From contig CABSLV010000019.1 in the NCBI GenBank assembly GCA_902478645.1, positions 1 through 42,156 of the forward strand: 42,156 nucleotides of DNA. Reading direction: 5' to 3'. Of this stretch, positions 1-8,985 are shown one piece after another; position 1 is the first letter of the stretch; the number at the start of each line of letters is the position of its first letter. The stretch comes from an uncultured Flavobacteriales bacterium. Its GTDB lineage: Bacteria; Bacteroidota; Bacteroidia; Flavobacteriales; UBA1820. A model generated the notes under the pieces. That model ran no database searches. It was not told the origin of the DNA and saw only the letters and a program-made list of their open reading frames with translations. A program made the translations under genes and the position numbers.

Positions 1-52
1 GAGCGTCTGCCTTACAAGCAGAGGGTCGGGGGTTCGAATCCCTCAGCTCCCA
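1..52 (+). tRNA. tRNA-Val (UAC), 5' end cut by the window edge
   Basis: The sequence is identical to the corresponding part of the complete tRNA at 205-279. The anticodon loop cttacaa carries anticodon UAC (valine), followed by the variable region, the T-arm ggttcgaatcc and the 3' acceptor strand agctccc with discriminator A. The D-arm and 5' acceptor strand lie before the window. No CCA is encoded. Confidence 0.93.
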
Positions 53-204
53 CAGTTTTTCCCGCAAGGGGCGGGGAAGGAGGAAAGAGAAGAGGGGAGA
101 GAGCAGGGAGAAAGACGCAGAAAGCAAGGCACCCGGAAAGGAAGAGCATAGGAAGGAGACGAAAACACCCCTTTTTTCGAAAAAAAAGACATATTGATCT
201 CATC

Positions 205-279
205 GGGAGCTTAGCTCAGCTGGTTCAGAGCGTCTGCCTTACAAGCAGAGGGTCGGGGGTTCGAATCCCTCAGCTCCCA
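205..279 (+). tRNA. tRNA-Val (UAC)
   Basis: A complete 75-nt cloverleaf. The acceptor strands gggagct and agctccc pair over 7 bp, the D-arm is followed by anticodon stem tctgc/gcaga with loop cttacaa (anticodon UAC), and the T-arm has ggttcgaatcc. The discriminator base is A and CCA is not encoded. It is the second of two tandem, apparently identical tRNA-Val genes separated by about 150 nt of purine-rich sequence, and is followed by a strong terminator. Confidence 0.96.
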
Positions 280-299
280 CAAACGGAAAAATCCCGCAA

Positions 300-330
300 G
301 TCCCGCAGCCATCGGCTGCGGGACTTTTTT
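300..330 (+). terminator. Intrinsic terminator after the tRNA-Val pair
   Basis: An 11-bp perfect stem (300-310 with 314-324), a 3-nt loop and a run of six T (325-330) lie 20 nt after the tRNA. Confidence 0.85.
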
Positions 331-704
331 ATGGCCTTTTATGCCCGCGGTGCTTTTTTTCGCCATGCTTTTTCTTTGGATGAGTTTTGCCTCGACACCC
401 ATTCCCCAGCACGTTCCAACCTCTGGCTCCGTGCGTCCCGCCGGTTGTTTTTCTCTGTCGCTCCTCTTTGGTGTCTTTCCCTGCAAAAAATCTTTTTTAC
501 GTCCGTGAGTGCATTTAATTTCAATCCTTTGACGTTTGAGGAGGCTTTCTTTGGCCTTATCTGCGGAATCCGGTTGGCCGAACCTTCGGGAGGACCTCCT
601 GTGGGGTTAATCTTTGCCCCGGGGGTTGCAAAAACGCCCCTGTGAGTGTACCTTTGCTTGGAAGGATGCATCGGGCATCCGTTGAACTTAAAAAAACGAA
701 TGCG
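331..704. other. Intergenic stretch without a recognisable gene
   Basis: About 370 bases between the tRNA terminator and the MBL-fold gene. Open frames exist on both strands but their products look random (Arg/Ser/Phe-rich). I see no RNA gene here. The promoter of the downstream gene must lie in it, but I could not place it with confidence. Confidence 0.5.
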
Positions 705-1346
705 ATGAAAAGTACGTGCAATACTCCGATGGGCGAACTGGAAATCCATACTCTCGGCCATGCGAGCCTGCTGCTGCGCCTGGGTCGGGAGACGATCTAC
801 ACCGATCCTTACAGCCAGGTGTGCGATTTTGCCACCCAGCCCAAGGCTTCGCTGGTGCTCATCTCCCACGATCATTACGACCATTTGGATCCGGAAGCGC
901 TTCGTCCCATCCTGACCTCTTCGACCACTGTCATTGCCAATCCCGATGCGGCATCGCATCTCGAAGGAGCCATCAGCCTGCGCAACGGCGAGATGACCTC
1001 ATGGAAAGGGATCGCCATCAAAGCCCTTCCGGCTTACAATACCACCGGCCGCAATCCCGACGGGGAATTTTTCCACCCGCGCGGAGTGGGCAACGGTTAC
1101 CTGCTGGACTTCGACGGTTTTCGGGTGTATGTAGCCGGCGACACGGAATTCATCCCCGAGATGTCCGCGTGCCGCGGGGTGGACGTGGCTTTTCTGCCCA
1201 AGAACCTGCCCTATACCATGAGCGACGAGATGTTCGTTGAGGCGGCCCGTTTCATCTCCCCGAAAGTGCTCTATCCGTACCATTATTTCGAAGTGGACAT
1301 CGACTCGCTCCGCCGGGCATTGCCCGGGATCGAAGTACGCCTGTGA
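705..1346 (+). CDS. MBL-fold metal-dependent hydrolase (UlaG/UPF0173-like)
   Basis: A 214-residue protein of the metallo-beta-lactamase fold. The metal-binding HxHxDH motif is at residues 55-60 (SHDHYDHL), after the opening strand typical of UPF0173/UlaG-like enzymes (IHTLGHASLLLRLG). A later GDTEF around residue 146 supplies the bridging Asp, and a C-terminal YPYHY supplies a late His. This subfamily acts on small phosphate or lactone substrates; the substrate here is unknown. An upstream in-frame ATG at 642 would add 21 residues without resemblance to the family, so the ATG at 705 is preferred. The GSCFA gene follows 35 nt downstream and may be co-transcribed. Confidence 0.85.
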   Translation: MKSTCNTPMGELEIHTLGHASLLLRLGRETIYTDPYSQVCDFATQPKASLVLISHDHYDHLDPEALRPILTSSTTVIANPDAASHLEGAISLRNGEMTSWKGIAIKALPAYNTTGRNPDGEFFHPRGVGNGYLLDFDGFRVYVAGDTEFIPEMSACRGVDVAFLPKNLPYTMSDEMFVEAARFISPKVLYPYHYFEVDIDSLRRALPGIEVRL

Positions 1347-1381
1347 ACGGCCGGGGGAAACGATAAAAGCACGAAAACGAC

Positions 1382-2359
1382 ATGAAACTTTCGATCGACC
1401 TTCCTTTCCCGACCTTGGAACATCCGGTGGATTATTCCTCGCACCTGTTGTTCCTCGGGTCGTGTTTTGCCTCGGCGGTAGGCGAGCGTTTTTCCCGGGT
1501 GAAATTCGACGCGTGCGTCAATCCTTTCGGGGTCCTGTTCAACCCTTACTCGGTGCTCGATGCGGTGGATCGTATCGTACAGTGCCGGCATTTCCGCGCC
1601 GAGGATTTCTTTGAATCCGACGGCCGTTACCTGAGTCTTGCCCTGCACAGCGACCACAGTTATCCCGACCTCGCTACGGCGCTCCGGGAGGTTAATGCTC
1701 TGATAGATCGTCTTCACGCCCAGGTGCCGCAGTGGACGCATGTGTTTCTTACCTTCGGCACGGCACAGGTGTACCGCTATCGTCCCACGGGGGAGATCTG
1801 TGCCAACTGCCACAAGATCCCCCAACGGGAGTTTTCCAAGGAGCGGATGAGCGTCGGGGAGATCGTCTTGATGGCGCGCCGCACCCAGGAGGCTTTGCGG
1901 ACGGTCAATCCCGGGGTGACGATCGTCTATACCGTCAGTCCGGTGCGCTATCTGGACGAGGGGCCTTTGGGCAACAGCGCCAGCAAAGGGGTGCTGTTCT
2001 GTGCGGTGGAAGAATTGACGGGCACTCAAGGGCAGGTGTACCTTCCGGTGTACGAATACATCATGGACCAGTTGCGCGACTACCGTTTCTTTGGACCCGA
2101 TATGGTACACCCCAACGAGTTGGCGGTCGATTGCCTGTGGGAACGCCTCGCTCCGGTGCTCTTTTCCCGGCCGACGCAACAAGCCATCGGAGAAGTGGAG
2201 GCTGTGGTCCGTGCGGCCGACCACCGTCCCTTTCATCCGGAAGGGGAGGGATACCGTCGCCATTGTCAGGGGTCGATGGAGCGGATTCGTGCCTTGAAAG
2301 TCCGTTATCCTTCCTTGGATTTTTCCCGGGAAGAGGCGGTTTTTACCGCCCGGAAGTAA
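1382..2359 (+). CDS. GSCFA domain-containing protein
   Basis: A 325-residue protein whose family-naming motif GSCFA is visible at residues 26-30 (LLFLGSCFASAVGERF), followed by the conserved NPFGVLFNPYS segment. GSCFA proteins belong to the GDSL/SGNH-like esterase group; here the motif's Ser is in the nucleophile position, and a late MVHPNELA supplies the likely catalytic His. There is no signal peptide, so it is probably cytoplasmic. The substrate is not known for the family. It lies 35 nt after the MBL-fold gene on the same strand. Confidence 0.88.
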   Translation: MKLSIDLPFPTLEHPVDYSSHLLFLGSCFASAVGERFSRVKFDACVNPFGVLFNPYSVLDAVDRIVQCRHFRAEDFFESDGRYLSLALHSDHSYPDLATALREVNALIDRLHAQVPQWTHVFLTFGTAQVYRYRPTGEICANCHKIPQREFSKERMSVGEIVLMARRTQEALRTVNPGVTIVYTVSPVRYLDEGPLGNSASKGVLFCAVEELTGTQGQVYLPVYEYIMDQLRDYRFFGPDMVHPNELAVDCLWERLAPVLFSRPTQQAIGEVEAVVRAADHRPFHPEGEGYRRHCQGSMERIRALKVRYPSLDFSREEAVFTARK

Positions 2360-2451
2360 TCCTTTCTTTCCCTTTGGACCATACGGGGCAAAGAATGGGG
2401 GAGAAAGTGCGTCCGGATGGATTTCGGGTACGTTAAAGAGAACACAATCTG

Positions 2452-2482
2452 TTTGCAAACTCGAAAATATTGCAGAATTTTG
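2452..2482 (+). promoter_or_regulatory. Probable Bacteroidota-type promoter for the lipoprotein/barrel pair
   Basis: A TTTG (-33 box) at 2452-2455 and GAATTTTG at 2475-2482 are separated by 19 nt. The latter matches TAnnTTTG in all but the first base. It lies about 35 nt before the ATG at 2516. Confidence 0.4.
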
Positions 2483-2515
2483 TCACTTTGGAAGCAACAA
2501 AAATTGGATACAAAA

Positions 2516-3256
2516 ATGAGAAAAACAATCAAGCGCATCGGATCCTTGGCAGCATTGGCTGTGGGTATCATTGCTTTTTCGGCTTGTTCGAAAGACAATT
2601 TCATCAGTCGTATCAGTGATACGTATGCTGTTCAGACTCAAGGGTCTTCGGATTTTTTCAACAAGGAAAACGGCCAGGTCTGGGATATTCTGGACACCAA
2701 AGGCAGTGTCAAGTATTACGTCTATCCGAACGTTCCGGTGATCCGTTATGGCGAAGATGCTACCAGTAGTACCGCCACGGACTCCTATTTGAGAATCCTC
2801 AAAGAACAGATGAGTGCCTGCGGTTATACCAATACTACCGACGAGTCCGAGGCCGACATCATGGTTTGTATCTCCAACTTCCAGATTTTTTACACCAACA
2901 TTATCTGGCTGCCCAGTTCGATGACCGATCCGTATTTCTCTTTCTGGGGAGGGTATTATCCCTGGTTGTACACGCCGGTGATTGCAGAAACCTATACCAA
3001 TACGGTGTTCATTGAAATGGTCGAGGCCGAATCTCTCAGGAAATATCGTGACTGGTACCAGAATACTTGGAAGCCGAACAACCCCGGTAAAAACCCTTCG
3101 GGGAACGATGTGCCGGAGGAATTCCGTCCTTTGACCATATGGAAATGCGATATTACGGGAGAATATACTTTCGAAGATGCTGCGATCAACGATTCGTATG
3201 TGTTTGACCGAATCCCGCAGGCGTTCAGCCAGTCTTCGTACATGGACATTAAATAA
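2516..3256 (+). CDS. DUF4136 domain-containing lipoprotein
   Basis: A 246-residue protein starting with a lipoprotein signal (basic MRKTIKRIG, a hydrophobic stretch, then lipobox FSAC with Cys24). The ATG at 2516 was chosen because the signal peptide begins there; an in-frame ATG at 2417 would bury it. The body fits DUF4136, an envelope family common in Bacteroidota, with its aromatic-rich centre (DPYFSFWGGYYPWLY) and a C-terminal IPQAFSQS segment. Function is unknown. The outer-membrane barrel gene follows 25 nt later and shares no terminator before 3983, so the pair is likely one transcript. Confidence 0.85.
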   Translation: MRKTIKRIGSLAALAVGIIAFSACSKDNFISRISDTYAVQTQGSSDFFNKENGQVWDILDTKGSVKYYVYPNVPVIRYGEDATSSTATDSYLRILKEQMSACGYTNTTDESEADIMVCISNFQIFYTNIIWLPSSMTDPYFSFWGGYYPWLYTPVIAETYTNTVFIEMVEAESLRKYRDWYQNTWKPNNPGKNPSGNDVPEEFRPLTIWKCDITGEYTFEDAAINDSYVFDRIPQAFSQSSYMDIK

Positions 3257-3281
3257 TTAATCTAAAATCGGATACAAGAAG

Positions 3282-3959
3282 ATGAGCAAGAAATATATGG
3301 CCATTGCGGCTCTGATGTTGTGTTTCGCGGCGCAAGTCTCTGCACAAACCGTTATGGTGGAAAATACCGGCCGCGCCGCTGTTTCGAATTATGTGCCTGA
3401 AATGGGATTCACGGTCGATGTCAATGTCGGATATGTTTTGGGGTTGGGCGATGCGCACAATTATGCCAATGCTACCCCGCTCCCCTCGTATCACATCGGC
3501 CTCGGATACTTTTTGGACAAACACTGGAGAGTAGGTCTTTCCTATCAGAAGTCCTATCTGCAGGAAGATATGGGATTCCGCACGTTCAACAACGGCTACT
3601 ATTCCATCTATGGTCACGCTGTACGCAATGTCGATTTTGACAACGTCATGATCAACGGCGACTATACTTTCCCTGTGTCGCGTTGGGTGCGTCCTTATGT
3701 AGGTCTGTCGATCGGAATGGGATCGGTGAAAATGTACACCGACGTGGCCGGACGTTTTACCATGGAGGATTCGAAATGGATGTTCACCGTCGCTCCCGAA
3801 GCCGGTCTGCGTGGATATTTCGACCGCCATATGACGGTAGGTTATCGCGCTTCCATCGCTTATAGCCGGGCATTCGGCGATTTGGAAACGACGGACGGAG
3901 CCATTTCCTCGCCGTCGTACCTGCGTATCGGTGTCGGTGCATTCGTCAAGTTCCTTTGA
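3282..3959 (+). CDS. Outer-membrane beta-barrel protein with signal peptide
   Basis: A 225-residue protein with a Sec signal peptide (residues 1-22, ending VSA-Q) and a body of alternating amphipathic strands separated by glycine-rich turns. It ends with phenylalanine-containing VGAFVKFL, typical of barrel insertion signals. It resembles small eight-stranded OmpA/OmpW-like barrels of Bacteroidota. Specific transport or binding functions cannot be read from the sequence. It is downstream of the DUF4136 lipoprotein and directly upstream of a strong terminator. Confidence 0.82.
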   Translation: MSKKYMAIAALMLCFAAQVSAQTVMVENTGRAAVSNYVPEMGFTVDVNVGYVLGLGDAHNYANATPLPSYHIGLGYFLDKHWRVGLSYQKSYLQEDMGFRTFNNGYYSIYGHAVRNVDFDNVMINGDYTFPVSRWVRPYVGLSIGMGSVKMYTDVAGRFTMEDSKWMFTVAPEAGLRGYFDRHMTVGYRASIAYSRAFGDLETTDGAISSPSYLRIGVGAFVKFL

Positions 3960-3982
3960 TCCGATCGGAGCACGATATATAA

Positions 3983-4019
3983 AGATCGCCGCCCTTTTCA
4001 AGGGCGGCGATCTTTTTTT
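3983..4019 (+). terminator. Intrinsic terminator after the barrel gene
   Basis: A perfect 14-bp stem (3983-3996 with 4000-4013) with a 3-nt loop, followed by a T run, 24 nt after the stop codon. Confidence 0.9.
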
Positions 4020-4247
4020 GCCCGATAAGGGGATGGGTAAGCCTTCCCGACTATTTGTTCAAGATGATCTCGTTGCGGCTTCCGTTTTTTTCTTTTCCCG
4101 AGGAAAAGTTCGGTTTTCCTTTGGGGGAATAGGGTGAAGAATGGAAACGGCGAGAGATTTCGGAAGGATTCCTTTATGCGAATTCCGAACGCGGGGAAAC
4201 AGTGAGGTGTCGTAGAAGAGTGATAGAGGAGTGTACGACGGGCGGGC

Positions 4248-4285
4248 AAAAGCAAAGGGCGGTGCCTTCAGGCACCGCCCTTTGC
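4248..4285 (-). terminator. Intrinsic terminator of pckA
   Basis: A perfect 15-bp stem (4252-4266 with 4271-4285) and 4-nt loop, followed on the - strand by TTTT. It lies 30 nt after the pckA stop. The roughly 230 bases between this and the terminator at 4019 hold nothing recognisable. Confidence 0.8.
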
Positions 4286-4314
4286 GTAAGAGAGCGGGAA
4301 ACCGTAGTTTCTGC

Positions 4315-5922
4315 TTACAATTTCGGGCCGGCAGCCACCAAAGCTTTTCCGGCTTCGTTGTCGGTGTATTTCTGGAAGTTCTTGATGAAACGTCCAGCCA
4401 GATCCTTGGCTTTTTCGTCCCACTGAGCCGGGTCGGCATACGTGTCGCGCGGGTCGAGGATAGCCGGATCGACATTCGGCAGGGCGGTGGGCACCTTGAA
4501 GTCGAAGTAGGGGATCATCTTGGTCGGAGCCTGGTCGATCGAGCCGTCCAGGATGGCGTCGATGATACCGCGCGTATCGCGGATGGAGATACGTTTGCCC
4601 GTTCCGTTCCAGCCGGTGTTGACCAGATATGCCTTTGCACCGGATTTTTCCATCTTCTTGACCAGTTCATGAGCATACTTGGTGGGGTGCAGCGACAGGA
4701 AGGCAGCGCCGAAGCAGGCCGAGAAGGTCGGGGTCGGTTCGGTGATGCCGCGTTCGGTGCCGGCCAGTTTGGCCGTGAAGCCCGACAGGAAGTAGTACTG
4801 CGTCTGTTCCGGGGTCAGGATCGACACGGGAGGCAGCACGCCGAAGGCATCGGCCGAAAGGAAGATCACTTTCTCGGCAGCCGGAGCTTTCGAGATGGGT
4901 TTTACGATGTTGGTGATGTGGTCGATGGGGTACGACACACGGGTGTTCTCGGTTACGGATTTGTCGGCGAAGTCAATCTTGCCGTCCTTGTCTACCGTAA
5001 CGTTTTCCAGCAGGGCGTCGCGGCGGATGGCGTTGTAGATGTCCGGTTCGGATTCCTTGTCCAGGTTGATGACCTTGGCATAGCAACCGCCTTCGAAGTT
5101 GAACACGCCTTCGTCGTCCCAGCCGTGTTCGTCGTCGCCGATCAGCAGGCGTTTCGGATCGGTGGACAGGGTCGTTTTACCCGTGCCGGAGAGCCCGAAG
5201 AAGATGGCCGTGTTCTTGCCGTTCATGTCCGTGTTGGCCGAGCAGTGCATCGAAGCCATACCCTTGAGCGGAAGCAGGTAGTTCATGTAGGAGAAGATAC
5301 CTTTCTTCATCTCTCCGCCGTACCACGTGTTGAGGATCACCTGCTGTTTTTCCGTCAGGTTGAATACCACGGCCGTTTCGGAGTTCAGGCCCAGTTCCTG
5401 GTAGTTCACCACTTTGGCTTTGGCTGCGTTGAAGGATACGAAATCCGGTTCGCCGTAGTTGGCCAGTTCCTCTTCGGTAGGACGGATGAACATGTTCTTG
5501 ACAAAGTGTGCCTGCCAAGCTACTTCCATGATGAAGCGCACCTTGATGCGGGAGTTTTCGTTCGCTCCGCAGAAGGTATCCATCACGTAGAGGTCTTTGT
5601 TGGAAAGTTCCTTGACGGCCAGTTCCTTCAGCACGTCCCACGTTTTGGGCGAAACGGGCTTGTTGTCGTTCTTGTAACCTTCCGAAGTCCACCAGATCGT
5701 GTCGCGGGTGGTGTCGTCCAGCACGAAAAATTTATCCTTGGGCGAGCGGCCGGTGTAGATACCGGTCATCACGTTTACTGCTCCCAATTCGGTTTCCTGA
5801 CCTTTTTCATAGCCTTGCAGGCTGGGGTCGGTTTCTGCTTTGAAAAGCTCTTCGTACGAGGGGTTGTGATAGATTTTCTTCACGCCCGTGATCCCGTACT
5901 TGGAAAGATCCAGATTAGCCAT
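4315..5922 (-). CDS. pckA: Phosphoenolpyruvate carboxykinase (ATP)
   Basis: A 535-residue protein of full family length. It interconverts oxaloacetate + ATP and PEP + CO2 + ADP in the cytosol. In Bacteroidota fermenting to succinate it often runs toward oxaloacetate, saving ATP; that direction is an inference here. Visible features are YTGRSPKDKF (substrate binding), GGEMKKG (metal ligand Lys region), the kinase-1a P-loop GLSGTGKTTLS near residue 242, and LIGDDEHGW (kinase-2, metal-binding Asp). It stands alone, with its own terminator and a 274-bp AT-rich upstream region in which no clear promoter could be assigned. Confidence 0.98.
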   Translation of the reverse strand: MANLDLSKYGITGVKKIYHNPSYEELFKAETDPSLQGYEKGQETELGAVNVMTGIYTGRSPKDKFFVLDDTTRDTIWWTSEGYKNDNKPVSPKTWDVLKELAVKELSNKDLYVMDTFCGANENSRIKVRFIMEVAWQAHFVKNMFIRPTEEELANYGEPDFVSFNAAKAKVVNYQELGLNSETAVVFNLTEKQQVILNTWYGGEMKKGIFSYMNYLLPLKGMASMHCSANTDMNGKNTAIFFGLSGTGKTTLSTDPKRLLIGDDEHGWDDEGVFNFEGGCYAKVINLDKESEPDIYNAIRRDALLENVTVDKDGKIDFADKSVTENTRVSYPIDHITNIVKPISKAPAAEKVIFLSADAFGVLPPVSILTPEQTQYYFLSGFTAKLAGTERGITEPTPTFSACFGAAFLSLHPTKYAHELVKKMEKSGAKAYLVNTGWNGTGKRISIRDTRGIIDAILDGSIDQAPTKMIPYFDFKVPTALPNVDPAILDPRDTYADPAQWDEKAKDLAGRFIKNFQKYTDNEAGKALVAAGPKL

Positions 5923-6196
5923 TTTGTTTTACGTTTTTTAATTGATTATTTTGATTTGATATTTTTTGCTCGTTTCGAGTTTAATGTATTGCCTTTCAGG
6001 GGATTTTGCTTTTGGCCTCCCCCCGTCCAAAAGGCTCATAAAGGTGCGAAAGTCTCGGGCTAAAAAAAATGATTTGCATCATATTTTTAGCAGTTTTAAT
6101 AAACTTATAACATTTCGGAATCCCCCGGGTGCAGGGACAGGGTGCTTTTGCCGCAGGAATCGTTTCCCGTTGGGGAAATGCAGAGCGCAGTGGAAG

Positions 6197-6796
6197 CTAT
6201 TTGATCTTCAGGTGCAAAACCTCCTCTTGGCCTATCCAGCCGGAGAAGCGCTCTCCGCCTTTGACCGTGAGGGCAGCCGCCGGCGCCCCGGTGAGCAGGA
6301 TGTCGCCCGTCTTGAGGGTGTAGTAGCGCGACACGATCCCGATGGCCTGGTCGATGGAAAACCGCATCTGTCCTGCCTCGCCCCGCATTACGTCCTTTTC
6401 TCCGTCGGAAAGTCCGAAGCAGATCCGGCCGGGGTTTTCGAAAGCCTCTTTGTCGATCCAGCGGCCGATGGCCGCCGCGCCGTCGAATCCTTTGGCGATG
6501 TCCACCGGCTGGCCTTCCGCAGCCAGGCGGTCGTAGAGGTCCTGTGCCGTGAAGTCAATCCCGAGGGTAAAGGCGTCGTAGTATTTGTGGGCAAACCGCG
6601 GATCGATGTACTTGCCCAGGCGGCAGATACGCACGGCCAGTTCGGCTTCGAGGGTGATCCGCTGCGAGAATTCCGGCAGGAAAAAGGGATTGCCCCCGTG
6701 CAGGATGCACGAGTCGGGTTTGAGGAAAATGACTGGCTGTGACGGCGCGGCCGCCTCGCCGTGGGGGTAGTTCTGTCCCAGACAGATGATCTTCAT
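6197..6796 (-). CDS. Fumarylacetoacetate hydrolase (FAH) family protein
   Basis: A 199-residue protein matching the single-domain FAH fold (homologues include acylpyruvate hydrolases and 2-hydroxyhepta-2,4-dienedioate isomerases). The acidic metal ligands are visible as E50 and E52 in TLEAELAVRI and D81 in GIDFTAQDL. The C-terminal GDILLTGAP is the family signature. The likely reaction is cleavage or decarboxylation of an acylpyruvate or oxaloacetate-like compound. The exact substrate is unknown. The YrdC-family gene lies upstream on the same strand, 64 nt away. Confidence 0.88.
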   Translation of the reverse strand: MKIICLGQNYPHGEAAAPSQPVIFLKPDSCILHGGNPFFLPEFSQRITLEAELAVRICRLGKYIDPRFAHKYYDAFTLGIDFTAQDLYDRLAAEGQPVDIAKGFDGAAAIGRWIDKEAFENPGRICFGLSDGEKDVMRGEAGQMRFSIDQAIGIVSRYYTLKTGDILLTGAPAAALTVKGGERFSGWIGQEEVLHLKIK

Positions 6797-6860
6797 ACCG
6801 TGTCTTTTTCAGCTATCTTCTTTTCGTTCTTCTCTCTCTCTTTGCGCGTGCGACCTTGGT

Positions 6861-7484
6861 TTATAAGAATTCGTCCGCCGGACCCGCCCCCTGGCGCAAT
6901 ACCTGCGGATGGCCGTCCACGAGCGAAATGACGGTCGAGGCAATGTTGCCCCCGTAGCCTCCGTCGATCACCAGGTCCACGACCGTATCCATCCGTTCGG
7001 CGATCAGCGAAGGGTCGGTGGTGTATTCCAGGATTTCGTCCGTGTCGTACACCGAAGTCGAGATGATGGGGTTGCCCAGGGCGCGGACGATCTCGCGGGG
7101 GATGTTGTTGTCCGGTACTCGGATACCGACCGTTTTCTTGCCCTTGAAGGCTTTGGGCAGCCCCGGTCCGGCCGGCAGGATAAAGGTGTAGGGGCCGGGC
7201 AGCAGCCGCTTGAGGATCTTGAACGCAGGGGTGTCTATCTGCCGGGCGTACATCGAGAGGTTGCTCAGGTCGGAGCAGATGAACGAAAAATTGGCCTTCT
7301 CGGGTTTGACGTGTTTGAGCCGGCAAAGTGCTTCGACGGCTTTGTAGTTGCCGATGTCACAGCCCAGTCCGTACACCGTATCGGTGGGGTAGATCACCAG
7401 CCCTCCGCGGCGCAGCACTTCTACGACCTGTTCGATGCGGCGCGGGTCGGGGTTTTCGGGGTAGATTTTGATAAGTTCAGCCAT
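6861..7484 (-). CDS. L-threonylcarbamoyladenylate synthase, YrdC/Sua5 family
   Basis: A 207-residue protein that makes threonylcarbamoyl-AMP from Thr, bicarbonate and ATP, the first step of t6A37 tRNA modification. It shows the YrdC-domain hallmarks GGLVIYPTDTVYGLGCD near residue 27, the KxR-type region LKHVKPEKANFSFICSDL, and GIRVPDN with IISTS. It is the short form without the Sua5 C-terminal domain. The ATG at 7484 begins the conserved region; an upstream ATG at 7577 would add 31 basic residues that look like leader sequence. The HAD phosphatase gene lies upstream on the same strand. Confidence 0.9.
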   Translation of the reverse strand: MAELIKIYPENPDPRRIEQVVEVLRRGGLVIYPTDTVYGLGCDIGNYKAVEALCRLKHVKPEKANFSFICSDLSNLSMYARQIDTPAFKILKRLLPGPYTFILPAGPGLPKAFKGKKTVGIRVPDNNIPREIVRALGNPIISTSVYDTDEILEYTTDPSLIAERMDTVVDLVIDGGYGGNIASTVISLVDGHPQVLRQGAGPADEFL

Positions 7485-7592
7485 CGTGCGTTCGGGTTTC
7501 GTTTTTCCGGAAGCTAAATTACGCATTTTCTCCGTTTTTGTCCTGCCCGGAAGATAGAAAACAGGCCTTTTCACCAAGCGGAAAGACCGGGG

Positions 7593-8243
7593 TCAGAGCC
7601 CCAGTAGGGAAGCCAGCTGCGGCACGGATTCGGCCAGGCGGGTAGCTCCGGCGGCGGACAACTCCTCCCGGCTGCCGTAGCCCCACAACACTCCGATGCT
7701 CTCCAGGGCGTTGTCCTTCGCCCCATCGATGTCGTGATACCGATCGCCGATCATCACCGCACGATCCGGAGAGATCCCGCACGTTTCCAAAGCGTAACGC
7801 ACCACATCGGTCTTTTTTGAGCGGGTATCGTCCATTGTCGCTGCTGCGACAAAATCGAAAAACGGGAGAAGCTGGAAATGCTCCAGGATCTTTCGGGCGT
7901 AGAGCTCCGGTTTCGAACTGGCCAGGAGGATCCGTACCCCGTGCCTTTTCAGATCTTCCAACAACTCCTTTATCCCCGGGTAGAGTTCGTTTTCAAAGAT
8001 CCCTTGTCGGGAAAAGTATTCCCGGTACCGTCCGACCGCCTGCCGGGCCTGCTCCGGCGAAAACCCGTAAAACGTGGAAAACGAATCCACCAAAGGCGGT
8101 CCGATAAAAGGGTACAGCGCGGTGCGGTCTTTGACTTCGATGCCGAAAAAGGACAGCGCATAGGCGACCGAACGGGTAATGCCTTCACCGGGGTCGGTCA
8201 GGGTACCGTCCAGGTCGAAGAGGCAGTGGGCGTATCGAGGCAT
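7593..8243 (-). CDS. HAD-family phosphatase, phosphoglycolate phosphatase-like
   Basis: A 216-residue HAD hydrolase. Motif I is FDLDGTLTD (nucleophile D10, acid D12), motif II is LLASSKP, motif III includes a Lys in SKKTDV, and motif IV is MIGDRYHDIDGA. The helical cap between motifs I and II fits the Gph/PpaX group. The substrate cannot be assigned. It is part of a loosely spaced - strand series. Confidence 0.88.
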   Translation of the reverse strand: MPRYAHCLFDLDGTLTDPGEGITRSVAYALSFFGIEVKDRTALYPFIGPPLVDSFSTFYGFSPEQARQAVGRYREYFSRQGIFENELYPGIKELLEDLKRHGVRILLASSKPELYARKILEHFQLLPFFDFVAAATMDDTRSKKTDVVRYALETCGISPDRAVMIGDRYHDIDGAKDNALESIGVLWGYGSREELSAAGATRLAESVPQLASLLGL

Positions 8244-8300
8244 GGGGTTTTGCGTTTTTTTCTCTGCCGAAGCAGGGGAGGGAAGGGGCGTCGGATAGGT

Positions 8301-8927
8301 TTATTCCATCCGCAGGGAAAAGTACACGAAACGGGGCACGTGGTATCGTTCCTGCCAGGTTTTGGGGTCGGCATGGGCATCGCGCAGCCCGCAAAAATCG
8401 ATCCACAGGCTTTTCCTTCCCTCGAACTCCATCGGCCGGACCAACCCGGTGGTAAAAGCGGCCAGGGGGATGTCCTGGGTGGTGTCGTAAGGCCGTTCGG
8501 GGAAGGTCTCCATCAGGATGTACTGCGAGGGGTATTCCGTGCCGTTCCCGGAGTCGATGGGGTACGGGATTTTGGCGGTGGCATAGTTCGGGGTAACCAC
8601 CCGCACGTATCCCGTGAGGGAGTCTTTTGCCTGGGCGTAAAAGGTGAACGAAGCCGTGGTGTCGGCAAATTCCATCGTCCGGGCCACGAGCGGCCGGGAG
8701 GAGATTTCGCCGTTTTCCACCTGGTGCGCCCACAGGCCCCATTTCTTGCCCCGGATGTCCCCGTGCACGGTGGCCTTCAGGTAGTACACTTCCAGGAATT
8801 CCATCAAGCCCTGCACCTCGGGCGTGAGGGTCTCCACGGCTTCGTACCGGACCTCGACCCGTCCTTCCTGGGCCGGGAGTACGATCGGGAAAAGGAGCAG
8901 CACCGCTGCCAGGATTCGTTTTTTCAT
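8301..8927 (-). CDS. Exported protein of unknown function
   Basis: A 208-residue protein with a clear signal peptide (MKKRILAAVLLLFPIVLPAQ). The mature part has mixed beta-rich character with conserved-looking aromatic pairs (WGLWAHQVENG, RYHVPRFVYFSL). I do not recognise a family. The ATG at 8927 was chosen because it starts the signal peptide. It lies just downstream of the C69 dipeptidase on the same strand (58 nt), so the two exported products may be co-expressed. Confidence 0.75.
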   Translation of the reverse strand: MKKRILAAVLLLFPIVLPAQEGRVEVRYEAVETLTPEVQGLMEFLEVYYLKATVHGDIRGKKWGLWAHQVENGEISSRPLVARTMEFADTTASFTFYAQAKDSLTGYVRVVTPNYATAKIPYPIDSGNGTEYPSQYILMETFPERPYDTTQDIPLAAFTTGLVRPMEFEGRKSLWIDFCGLRDAHADPKTWQERYHVPRFVYFSLRME

Positions 8928-8985
8928 GGGATTTGGGGTCGGTTGTAATGGGTTAAAATGTACGCACCGAGCGCAGGAAACCACC

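Noticed and set aside
53..204. Gene between the two tRNAs
   Set aside because: The only frames are low-complexity (purine-rich) and run into tRNA sequence.
4231..6063. Long open frame opposite pckA
   Set aside because: It is a consequence of the codon bias of the real gene on the other strand; the product resembles no protein and pckA is certain.
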